DNA of 64,000 bases from Chrysogorgia sp. JL179-B06 (lineage: Eukaryota; Cnidaria; Anthozoa; Scleralcyonacea; Chrysogorgiidae). The notes beneath the pieces are model-generated. The model worked only from the letters and a program-made list of their open reading frames with translations, had not been told where the DNA came from and ran no database searches. The stretch lies in the NCBI GenBank assembly GCA_035772405.1, contig JAYKKM010000148.1, forward strand, positions 297,501-361,500. The letters are read 5' to 3'. A program made the translations under genes and the position numbers. Of this stretch, positions 20,132 to 32,000 are shown one piece after another (position 1 is the stretch's first letter; each line of letters starts with the position of its first letter).

Positions 20132-22789
20132 TTACAAATTGAAAAGATCTTTTCCCCACTGGATAACCTCCTCTGTGTCCACCAGATCAGACACAGTTGA
20201 TCCAAGGTCATATCCCTTTTCTTGAAATTCTTTCAATGTCCATGTATTTCCATCACATTTAAAGATTACTTTAGCCCCTGGAGTGTAGAAACGATTCTTT
20301 GCTGTAAAAGGAATAAGTTCTTTCATGTTTTCAAGTTTGCAAGATGAAAAGTCATAAACTTGACTTTCATGAATGATACATATGTTATCAGTATAACGGT
20401 CTCCCCAACCAGATGCTAAAGGCCCAGTTTGAGTTGCACTACTGAATGCACAGTATGGTGGACCATATGGCTGGTTACCATCAGGATACACATACACATT
20501 ATTTTGTGATATCTTTGAGTGTCCCAAGTAGTTCTTAAATCCACCATAAACAAGGTAGTTATACTGGTCAGTAAAATAACCAGTACCATCATCATGGTCA
20601 ACAGGCCACCATGAATGAAAGTTACTGATAATAAAGTTGTATGTCATATAATTTTCTTTGGGGATCAATGATGGTGTCACCCCATCCTTAACTTTTGTCA
20701 GATATGGTTGTCTGTCCCACGAGTTGAAAGGACCATGGTCGAGAGTTTCTCGTACAAAATTGAACAACAGGTTTTTAGTTATGTTATTTCCACCACCAAA
20801 ACCATCATTAAAGTTTATTCCAGCTCTTGGTCCATTAAAAAAGACATTCTCTTCAAGTACAGTTTGACAAGCAAGAGATTGGACAAATGCTGCAGTTTGC
20901 TTTCCAAATATTCCAATTTCATGAATCAGGTTCTTCAAAATCTTGGTTCCTCTTGGTTGATTACCATTTGTGCCATCAATAAGTTTTGATGAACCAATAG
21001 CAGCAATGGCACTGTCTCCGATCCAAACAAATTCATTGTTTGATATTGTAGCATTACGGATAAAATTGCTAAGGAATAATGCATTCCCACCAATATTGCT
21101 AAATAAACAATTGTCAACTGTAATAAATTCTGCTCCTTCTATAAACAATGCACCATTTCGGTGAATTGCCCAATCACCTCCACTTGGCACTTCATAACTT
21201 TCTAAAAATGTTGATTCAGTTTCAGTGAATGTTATTTGATAAAACTTAAGATTCTTTACAGGATTTGATTGGCTTCCTTTAACAGAGATAAGTGACTCTA
21301 TCTGTGATATTGTTACCTCTTCAGGCAAAGTCTTGTTAGGATAGTAATATAACTGGTTTGTTTCATCATTAAAGTACCACTCACCAGGAACATCTAGTTC
21401 CTCAAATATGTTCTCAACATACCATTCAGAACCAGCAGTATCTCCACGAGCTTCTTGAAATCCTCCTTCTGTCCAAGTTAACGTGTTGGATGACATGTTC
21501 CGATCATCTATCTGAAACTGCCATCCTCCCCAATGGTAATGCATATAAGCATGAACAATACCTGTGTGAGGTTTTTTCCACTGATACTTTGCAAATTCTA
21601 AGGAATCATTATAAACCAAACCAGAAGGAACTTTATAAGTAACCCCACCATAGGGTTCCTTTGTAGCCCAGTAGGACTCTGGCGGATCAAACTGGTAGAC
21701 AGGACCACCGATACCAAGCTGGAATATTGGAAATCGTGTATGGTTACGAATAGGGTTCTTGATTTGAATCTCAATAGCAGGATCTGTTTTTCTAGCTGGC
21801 AGCCATCTTTCAGCTTTACCAACATAACCAGTAGGGACAGTATGTAAACCAGAATATTCTGGGTTACCATTGGGAAAACGAGCTCTCACTGCTCTGCGAC
21901 CATTTACAAACAGGGTATTGAAAGATTTACTTGAATTCAATTTAAGGTCAGACACATAAATAGTAATCTTTTTTCCACTAACACAGCCATTTTGTGGTTC
22001 TGGATTCCAATGTCCGTCAAGGCGGAAGTAACACATAGACAGGTAAGGTGACGTGTCAAAGTAAACATACGAAGTACATTTATCATCCTTGCCACATGCA
22101 ACATAACAAGCAGAAGAAGAATTTACTTTCCCAAAAAATCTTACACTTTTCGAGCTCTCTTCGGGTTGTAGGTTGTCGTAAAATATTGCATTTTGTCCTG
22201 ATGCTATCTCAATCGATTGTTTATACAATTCCCAATTTGTCTGTACAGTTTTCCCACCTGAAATCACCGAGTCCTTTTCTCCAACGAACGTTGTCTCACT
22301 ATCATCAGGACCAAGACGTAATGTTTCATTTAGTTCATGAACTCCTTCCATTAGAAATACCATACATTTCACTGGTCTTTCTCTACGTTGTTCACGACAT
22401 AAATCTCTGGCTCTCAACAAACTTGCAAGTGGTTTACTTTCACTGCCCTCATTGTGGTCTAAACCATTGGTAGGATGTACAAACACAGCAAACGATGCAG
22501 CAGGGTCATGAGCTGATAAAGGCTGTCTTCGAACATCGTCTACCTTTGTTGGTCTGGTAAGATTGCACTTGGTTTCAAGTTGCAAGGCATCAAACACAGG
22601 CAAAAGATTACCCCTTTCAGGAAGCAGTGTCTTCGAGTAGTTCCAAGCCAGCTCTTTTATGGCGCAGTCTAACAATGGATTGATATTATTAGCTGCCATT
22701 ACACCATGTTCTGCATAAATACACTGGAGCAGAATAACACTATGCAGAAAATAAATACAGAAATGGAAACCATGCGACCAAACTCCCAT
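20132..22789 (-). CDS. Secreted right-handed beta-helix protein, intact copy
   Basis: An uninterrupted 885-codon frame starts at Met-Gly-Val-Trp-Ser-His-Gly-Phe (22,789). That start is chosen because the left paralogue is homologous only from this Met onward. The first 28 residues are a hydrophobic signal peptide with likely cleavage near Ala-Glu-His. Residues 80-200 carry the F-V-H-P-T-N-G-L opening and G-V-H-E-L-N-E-T-L-R-L turns; later come the periodic N-x-F-x-x-I-G-x-N-A-L-F and S-N-N-E-F-V-W-I-G-D-S-A-I coils of right-handed parallel beta-helix (pectate-lyase-like) proteins, with several Cys for an extracellular fold. Many such proteins bind or cleave polysaccharides; no catalytic residue can be named here. 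The gene has no intron. Only about 37 bases separate its ATG from the KDZ terminal repeat, so its original promoter may be displaced. Confidence 0.85.
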   Translation of the reverse strand: MGVWSHGFHFCIYFLHSVILLQCIYAEHGVMAANNINPLLDCAIKELAWNYSKTLLPERGNLLPVFDALQLETKCNLTRPTKVDDVRRQPLSAHDPAASFAVFVHPTNGLDHNEGSESKPLASLLRARDLCREQRRERPVKCMVFLMEGVHELNETLRLGPDDSETTFVGEKDSVISGGKTVQTNWELYKQSIEIASGQNAIFYDNLQPEESSKSVRFFGKVNSSSACYVACGKDDKCTSYVYFDTSPYLSMCYFRLDGHWNPEPQNGCVSGKKITIYVSDLKLNSSKSFNTLFVNGRRAVRARFPNGNPEYSGLHTVPTGYVGKAERWLPARKTDPAIEIQIKNPIRNHTRFPIFQLGIGGPVYQFDPPESYWATKEPYGGVTYKVPSGLVYNDSLEFAKYQWKKPHTGIVHAYMHYHWGGWQFQIDDRNMSSNTLTWTEGGFQEARGDTAGSEWYVENIFEELDVPGEWYFNDETNQLYYYPNKTLPEEVTISQIESLISVKGSQSNPVKNLKFYQITFTETESTFLESYEVPSGGDWAIHRNGALFIEGAEFITVDNCLFSNIGGNALFLSNFIRNATISNNEFVWIGDSAIAAIGSSKLIDGTNGNQPRGTKILKNLIHEIGIFGKQTAAFVQSLACQTVLEENVFFNGPRAGINFNDGFGGGNNITKNLLFNFVRETLDHGPFNSWDRQPYLTKVKDGVTPSLIPKENYMTYNFIISNFHSWWPVDHDDGTGYFTDQYNYLVYGGFKNYLGHSKISQNNVYVYPDGNQPYGPPYCAFSSATQTGPLASGWGDRYTDNICIIHESQVYDFSSCKLENMKELIPFTAKNRFYTPGAKVIFKCDGNTWTLKEFQEKGYDLGSTVSDLVDTEEVIQWGKDLFNL

Positions 22790-22826
22790 GTTTAAATCTG
22801 GACTCTGAGTCTGAGGGCATGCAGGC

Positions 22827-23034
22827 CAATCTCGTACCCAGAGCCTGCGTTCCTTTTGGCCTGCAGCCAAAAAACAGAGGCTCTGGGCAACACAGTCTCC
22901 CAAGGGGATTCATCATAATCATGAAATGTAAATTGACATTGGATTCATTATTATCATGAATCCCATGGCTGCGCAAACACGTTAAAATATATCATCTTAT
23001 GCGCAATTTAAGAATCGCAACATGGCGGAAAAGA
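22827..23034 (+). repeat. Left terminal inverted repeat of the giant KDZ element
   Basis: About 208 bases recur in reverse at the right end in three pieces (54,391-54,456, 56,104-56,178 and 56,880-56,933). The outer part is a hairpin, CCCAGAGCCT ... AGGCTCTGGG (22,837-22,889). The middle has ATTCATCATAATCATGAA and a related inverted block. The inner part, ending AAGAATCGCAACATGGCGG, contains the start codon of the transposase gene. The repeat is therefore likely to hold the promoter of both terminal genes; no TATA box was identified with confidence. Confidence 0.88.
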
Positions 23035-26000
23035 ACAGAAAAGTGTCATCACGTTCGATAAAGAAAAAAAAAATAACAGCAGAAGAGGTCGAAGAAGCTT
23101 TGAGACAAGTGAATGATCTTACTGAACAATTTCCAGAAAGAAAAATAAAGAAGCGAAAACCAGTTCGATTCGAAATAAATACTGATCCGAAAACTGGTCT
23201 TAGAGATTTGAAAGGGACATATAATCCATTACGAAGTCGTAAATGCCATAAAGGTATGAATACGTTCCCGCATAAACATTTTTAGGCCAATTCAGAGTTT
23301 TGGGTTTAAACTGATAGAATGTTACCCTAGGTGCCAGAGGTTCTTCCACGCTCGTAGCCGTAGGTAATCGTCCCCGTTACGATCGAGCGTTGCACAATTT
23401 GTATGTTGATAATTATATAGAGAATATAATACATGGTGTGTGCAAGAAATATGAAATTTATTTCGAGTGTTGACCAGGATATATCGAACTACTGTAGTGG
23501 GTCAACACAAGTAATAAATTTCATATTTCCAAGCATCCATGTGTTTTTCTGTTTAATTATACAGTATACTGTAATAAACAAAAATAGAGCACAAGAGTGT
23601 AATATGCGATTTTACAAGCATTTTAAAACACGATAATCAACACATGTGTATAATTACCATAAATAATTGCACATGTGTGCAATTATCAGTTTTATTAGTG
23701 ACGGAACCATCAATAAAACACTGTCTATTATATAATAAAATGTAATAATGTCATCCCAGATTCACGGTTGTAGAGCAGCAATAGAATCGATGCTCCCAGA
23801 GCTTGTGATACTGCCAGTCTGTGAGCTTGTGATTCTTCCAGAGCTTGCTAATTACACTAATTGTTATTACATGAAGTGAGAAGGCTAGTTAAGTTTGTTT
23901 AATGGGCTGGCAAATATTTGCAATGAGGATAATATTGTTTGCAAAGCTACAGTAGCCCAGTATAGTGTTTCTATTTCTAACTTAATCAATTTGTGTATGT
24001 ATAAATTTATACTAATTATCTTAAAATATGACATATTTATAATTAAATTTATTTTCAAGCTGGCGAACAACTCATTAACGAAGACATTTCCTATGAAATT
24101 GAAACATGTGAACCTGAACATCCTTGTGCTGTTGAAGCAGGTACTTACTAAAGTTTATTAAAGTTTATGTGTATAACTGCAGTAGTCAATTATTATATAG
24201 TACACTGCATACAGTATATGTATAATAAATTTATTACTATTATAATTCTAGTGGCAAGTCAATGATTAACAAATAATACTGTACCTGTACATGTAGTTGG
24301 GGATATAAAAATAGAAAAATACTAATTGTGTGTTGGTATAACTGTATGTTCTCACATAAAATTGCTTTCATTTATAGAAAAAAGTCTCATTGATATGATT
24401 GATTCTTGCAAGTCCATGTTAAATTCAATGCCTGAGAACTCAAGAAAAATTATAAAGTGGAAAGAAAGGATGTCTATTATGAAAGAGAACTGGGCCAATT
24501 CAAGAAATGACATATTTGACTGTGTTGTATCGACTGAAACTATTCACTCGATATATGGTAATAATTGTTTTTACTGTGGGATAAAAGAAGCTGTTGTAAG
24601 ATGTCATCAGTGTGGACTATCATTTCATCAATGTGAGGCATGCGATGAGAGAATACACTCCATAAATCCTTTCCATGACCGGGAAATTTGGAATGGGAGT
24701 TTCTTTGAAGGGGTTTCACCAATGGAGAAATGGAATGGGCATGGACAAATTATTGAGTCAGGTAATAAATGTGAAAGCTTGTGTTTGTTTTTAATTATAC
24801 AGAACAATTCCAGGTTGCTCAAATGTTACTTATACTTGGTATACAGGTACAATACTATTGAATGATTAATAATAATAATAATACTTTATTACTTAATATA
24901 GTGTACTCTCCAAAAATGCCCAAATGCGCTTTACATGCATACAATATACATATACATAAACACTAACTAATATGTATTATAGTCAAAGTCTATATAGATA
25001 ATAAAACAATTAAGAATATGATAATTTAAAAAGATGTGTCTTAAGTTTCTGCTTAAAAATCACAACACTAGAACTACACTTAATAGCCATAGGTTATTTG
25101 TTCCACATATAAGGAACGCAAACTGAGAACGCTCTTGACCCATACGACTTTGTATGATAGGTTATATTGCTGCAATATAGTTAATTATTTTCATTCATCA
25201 AAAATTGTTCAAATAAGCATTGGTGCCCGGCACTTGAAATAAGTAATAAGAATAAGTATTTTTTTTAAATATTTGGTAAAATTTATTTAAACAATATTAT
25301 TCGGTGAAATTCAGCACCACAACGCAAACAATATTATATTAGTTACCGGATCGGTGATTTGGTGAAATATGATATTCCTCCAAAGCCAGATTGGATTATG
25401 TGATATTTGGGTAAGGCGCTAATCTCTTAAGATGATACACCGGCGTAAAGAGTGTAGTTGTGCGTTGAAAACAAGCAGTTTCATGTATGCGTGAGTCGTT
25501 AGACAAAGAAATTTTCCCAAGAAAATTCATGTGCTCTTAACATACTACCGTGTGGATTTTCTAGGACCCAAAATTGCCATAAAAACTGTCATAAACTGAC
25601 CTCGACTTATACAAAGGGTCATAAAATGATGCGCAAAATCATAGATCGGATATACTTAAGTGCCAATTCAGCTTATATCGCTAACTTATTGACAAGTCAT
25701 CGGCGCATTCAACGCATTTTATTCTAAACCTCGTGCTTTTTGTCAAGAAACCGAATAATGTTTCAAGCCAAAGCATTGGCTAAGAAGAGCAAGATCGTTG
25801 GCTTCATATGCAGAAAAGACACAAACTCAATGCCATACAAAAACAAGGACATGATAAGACTATCATGAAATAATGCACTAAGTTGATCCTCGCTATAACC
25901 ATAATACTTACAAACTCTAAGAATATATAAACGACTACTAGCTTTACATAATAATTTATCAATTTGAAGATCGCAATTACAAGGGTTTTCATGAAAAATA

Positions 26001-29000
26001 ACTCCGAGTAGTTTAAGCCAATCCCTGCGCTCCACTCCAGTTACAGGACTGGGAAGAGGTTTCGATGTCTTCCCTCTTACAACCATTTCCCATGTCTTTG
26101 AAAAATTCAATGTCATACGGTTGGCTGCGGACCAGTTCTTGATGTTATTGACTTCAACAGCACTTAAATCCTGACCACTTCCTTTAACCGGTATACCAAG
26201 GGTCATATCATCAGCATATTTGATTAACATATTTCTTCCAGGATTAACTGCTTTAACATCATACTAATACTATTCTGTGTCTTGTAACTATTTATGGCAA
26301 GGATTATGAAATTTACTTGCTCACAATTTGGTAAATATCAATTTTAGATTACAAATTTTCACACATTCTCGGGGGAGGGGGTGAGCCCCCGGGCCTGTAG
26401 GTACCCGGCACTCACACGCTCCTGGGAAGAACCCTGATTTGGTGATACAAAATTTTAGTCCATTGAATTGTTATAAATAATGCAGGTTTGTGAATGACAA
26501 GTAACAAATTTCCTTCCATTGCCTTTGCCATTTGTAATCTTATAATATATATACCCTACTGTACTGTACATGTACTGTATATGCCAAAACATTACCAAGA
26601 TATTGCATGCCTGTTTTGTCATCTTCAAGCATATACTGTACAGTACAGTAGAGTAGACCATTAGCCTTATGTACAGTAAATATTAGTGTTGTAGCACTTA
26701 ATTATCAGAATATTACAATGCTACTGTAATATTGCATCGATCATGTACAATGTACATGACTGTAGATTCTGATATAATTATTGATTACATCCACTTGAAT
26801 TAGTGGCTATACAACTGCTCAAGTAGTTAGAACCTCTGTACTTTTTGAGTGGATATATGTTTGAATGTGATAAAAATAATGACTGGTTTGTCAAATTAAT
26901 GTTGTCACTGATATGACCTTTTTTACTTCCTATAGAGAGGTATATTCACTTGGGACCAGAAAACTGTCTTGGTTGTAAAGCTGAAAATAGTTTATCATAT
27001 ATTGTCCAGAAAGATGTCATTGCAGTGGTTACTACTTCTGGTAATTTTAAAACTCGTACTGTATAAATCTGTTGAGTATTTTGTGACCAATGAATCCTAA
27101 AAAGGTGCAGTCCAATTTAATGTAATATTAAAATGGCAATAATGATGATTATATACATGTACAGTACAGGTCCATGTATCCTTTGCAGCTTCTCTTCATC
27201 ATTTATTAATAGTATTACTGCACATTATTACATTGATAATGTGTAATAATACTGTATGTGAATACCCAGTAATACTGTACATAATGACAGCTGAAGGTAC
27301 AGTAGGATACTCATTACAATAAAAACAATATTGTTAAGCTGTCAATATATATAGTTACTGATCAGTAATGTTCTATTTTAGGTCGTTTTAACTTCAATAA
27401 TTATATGACCAAATGCATGCAATGTAATGCAATTTACAAGCCATGGCATGATTTAAATTTTTTGGTAAGAAATGGATATTGGCCTGGTAGTCTTCAATCA
27501 GTGTCATATATTTTTCATCAAGACCTTTTCCGACAGTGGGATATTTTTCAAAAACGAATGCCTGGAACATCCCAGAAAAGTTTTATTGAAGGTCTAGAGG
27601 ACTTTTCATCTTTAAAGGGAAGGGTAAGTTAATAGTTTTTGGTATACTGTATGCAGTGTTAATACTGTATGTATATACAGTATAGGAAAGATTGTGCTAC
27701 ATAATCTACATTGTTAATACAAAAAATACAATGGTTATTTTTTAGGTTGGTTAGATTTTTGGTTTTAGACATGAAAGTCTGTGCCATCCTTCCCATCTCA
27801 GGTGGTAATGATAACCGCAAATGGCAAGAGAAGCGCGTCTCATGTTTAAACTTGGCACCACACATCCTCTTGGTCTTATAACGAACGTTTTTCTTTTATT
27901 TAATTTCCTACAAGCTTTTTGTTATTTTAATTTGCTTGGAACATTTTTATTATTTGCTCATGCACTTTCATTTCTTTTTTTCCCTGTTTCTTACTGCTTT
28001 ACTATCGCATAATCCGCTGTAATATTGGATCTGTCATTTCTCCCTCCCCCTCTGTCTGGTTGCTTATCGACTGTAAGAATAGCAAATGATTTAACTTTTC
28101 GCATCTCATTAATTATTAGTTTATATATCTCCATGCATTTGATTGACTACTTTCTACACCCTTTTGGCATATATATAAGCCCTATTTATTTTATTTCATC
28201 TCGTCTTACTCTGATGAAGGGCTGCGCTCGAAACGTCATTATTTCGTCACTAAAATTCTTGGCAGTTTACCACCTTTTCACTTTGCTCTCTAAAAGGTTG
28301 GTGTATTCCAAAATTTATATAGTAGCTTTGAAGGGCCTTTGCTAGGCCATGACGAATGGGGTTACCTCAAAACATTTGACTTCCTACTGTATACACTATA
28401 TTGCTATGCACCAACCTTTTAGTACTGGTATTCAATTTGTATAGAAAAGAGTTTTCTTCAAGGAATTTGCATGATTAATAAATTATCATTTTTTGTTGAA
28501 TTTATTTGATATAGAGTGGAACAATAAACCCAACCGCATTTTCGATGGCTTTTAAGGAATGGAAATATTGCCAGTTTGAGATGGAATCTCTTCAAAGCCT
28601 AAATTGGATGCAGTGCCCATGTTGTGACCAAGAACAGCACTCCTGTCATGTTGATGGCAATATGAAACTCTATCGTTATAAGAGATCTGGCAAGTAAGTT
28701 TAAATATTTTGAAATCTTGAAATCTTATTTCTGTATGTAAAGTGGTGCATATTATTAATTCTGTACCTGGGTATTATAACACAGCTGTACCAGTACAATG
28801 TAGATGTGCTTAAAATATAGTATTTGCATGTTTTACTGTGTACAGGGCATAAAACATACAGTATACTATATAATGTACATCTAGTCTAATGTACATATTG
28901 TTAGTCTGCAATCAGATTGGCCATGCTGAGCTCGTTTTTCAAAATAATTTTGAAGAAATGAAGAGCATACTCCATGCATGTACAGCTGTACTAAGATTTT

Positions 29001-32000
29001 AAAGTAATTATTTCACCATTTTTCTATAGGGCCCATTGTTCGTGTTATTATGGGGAATTATTCATTGCTAACAAGCAAAATGTAGATACCCATTTAGAGA
29101 TGTTGTACAAAGAAAAGCACAAGGTTTGTACAGTAAATAAAATAATAATTGTATACTTGTAGTGTTATTGGAAGCTATAATAACTAGCAGTTTTTAATAC
29201 ATTTATATACTGTATATGATGCACATGTTTATTTTTAAAGTATAATGCAATTACCAGACAGTATTTTATTATTATTAATATTATTATCACAGTATATTAT
29301 TATTCAGTTTTAACAACATTCAGTTTTTTTCCATGCTTGCATGAATTAGCCAGATGTTACATGATAGCAACTTTCCATGCAGCACAATCTAATGCCATTT
29401 CCTTATACAAATCCTTCCCAAATCTATTTTCACAATGTGCTACCATGTGTCTTCCTACTTACATCTGATTCAAAATCAGTGATCATCCACATCCAATTAT
29501 CTTGATCCATTCTATGCATGTGACCAAACCAAGCCTACTACTCCTACAGATACTGTACTGTAACATCCCTGATGTTCCACAAGACAGGTTGAGCAGTTTC
29601 AAGTGTCACCTCTTAGCTCTTCTGACATCTTCCTGTCTCTCAATATTGCATTACACATTCATCCATAATTAATAGTCTATGCATGATTATTTAATTAGTA
29701 GTCTATATGGTTGGTTATTTGTTCATCATTTATATCAATAGGTAATTGTTGATAATAAGTGTGGAGTGAGCACTTGGAAGGCTGCCAGTCATGGGATAAA
29801 AAGTGCTAAACTTGATGAGACTGGTTTGGACATTGCAGGGTGCAGACATTCCCTTGCACAATATGCTGTCAACATGTATCAAGGAGAGCTATATGGCTAT
29901 GCACATTATATTCTTTCAAATCAGATAGCAGGGAAAAAAATTAATTTTTTTTGGCAGGATATAATGTGTAAATTTTGGAAGTGGGCCAACAATGCTGACC
30001 CTGAATTCAAAAATTACGAAGTTAAACCTGCTCTATCTGTTATGCATGCAAAAGCCCACAAATGGACATGCCAGGTACAGTTGTTTAAATTACAAATAAC
30101 AGTATAAAAGTAGAGTACTGCATACTGTACATAAAAATACTAAAAGCTTTGTACTGTATACTGCCAACATGGAGAATATACTGTACACGTACTGTGGGGA
30201 GGACTAATGTTTCCAGAAAAGTACAGTAATGGATCTGCTGTACAACGTACAGTACTATTCTTCATTTGGGCAGCACACACACCTTTTAGTATGTTTATTT
30301 GTTTAAATTACGGACTACCGTGGGTTAATACTGTAATTACTGTAATTAGTATTTCGGCAAATTGAGGGTTTCAAGTTCTGCTACAATAGTAGCAATACTG
30401 TACATGTGGACTGAAAGATATACATTGTACCTTAAAGGGAGGTTTCAATATGGCAGCCCTTTGCCTTTGGCTTAGTACAGTATATAGTTGTACTGTGCAA
30501 TGAATTCTAACAACATGCACAGTGTGCATGTTGTTAGAATTCATTAGAAGCCATCTTGAAACCTCACTATTACACTGTTTAGCCACAAGCTTTGTAGTAT
30601 CCAAGATGAAGAATTCTGATTACCATATATGCCCAAGAAAAGGAGTAATTTGAATGATACCAATTTAATTATGTTTGTTCAATTTTTGAATTTAGATACT
30701 TTGGGGTGGTCGTTGGCAAGAAGGAGCAGCATGTTCTACAGGAGAAGAAGTGGAACAGATTAATTCGTATTTTTCAAGGCTTGGTAATACAACGAAATAC
30801 ATGCTCCCTGAAGGTACTGTCAGAATTAACTAGTATATACTGTATACTGTATATTATATATAATATATAAATAGTTACTGATGTCATTCCAGCCTCCATA
30901 GTCCATAGTCATCCTAGTTAAACTACACTTTTCAAGTTAGTTTTATATTTACTGTAGGTCGAGATGAATTGCTCACAGAATGTGCCATGGCTTGGAATAA
31001 GCGAAAAATTAGCAGCATGGTTTTAACTTTGTGCAAGAGATATTATAGGGTAAGTGAATATATGTATGTTGCACATCATGGATTATCCAAATCCATTGAC
31101 TGTAAATTTATTATTACAGCAAGATCTCTATATTGTTGAAGTCAATCTGGATTCCAAGAACGTATCCCCACTATTAACTCTATTGACATGATTAACTTAT
31201 ACTACTGAATCGAGTACTGAGTCGACAGAAAATTGTTGACTCGAGCGGGATTTCAACTCGCACCTTCGGGATTCCAGTCCGCTGCCCTACCAGTTGAGCT
31301 AACCTCGTCAACTGGGAACAGTGTGCTAACTTCATCCATTTTGCACGAAATATTTTCGCGACATTCTTAACTTTTGTGATCATCTGTAAGGATGTGTAGT
31401 GTTTCAATTCTATTTCAGAATCATCCTGTACTTTTTAGAGCAATGTTCAACTGCTTATAAAATGTGATTTTTAAACAAACGTTCTATTTATTTTTCTCGT
31501 AGGCCATTGAAATGTTGAAACAGTCTGAAAGCGAGCTTGAGGACTTGTTGAACGATTTGAAATTAGAGAGAGAACACATTGACATGAAGAAGTGGAAATT
31601 GTTGGTTACGCAGTTTGCCGAAGGTACTGCAGTAATTATATTTTTAAGCAATGTTATACATTTAAACTTATCACATAGAAAACATTGATTTTGCACTTCA
31701 ATAGAAACATAAATTATTGTAGGTTTTGCAAGCGTCTTTAACTCATGATGAATAGGCCTCATTGAACAATAACTACTTTCATTTCTGCATAAAAACACTG
31801 TATACTATACCAATTTAAATGTTTTGAAAATCACATTGGTGATAGGACGCGTGATTTTTCCCGCGAATGAAAAAACCATAAAAAATACCATAAAATCTGC
31901 TAGAATGTGCAGTAATTGGTTGTTTCTAGTTTCTATTGTCCGTAAACCAATCAGAAAAGGTGTGAATACACAACTTTGCATTGTGATTTACTGTACATGT

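Larger units (their letters stand above)
19043..22796 (-). repeat. Right arm of the inverted duplication
   Basis: Reverse-complement partner of 9,035-16,470. Its outer end (about 22,796) stops roughly 30 bases before the KDZ element's terminal repeat, and its inner end is at CCAGGATACTGCTGGG. It carries one later insertion, the hAT-type element at 19,470-19,835, that the left arm lacks. Confidence 0.9.
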
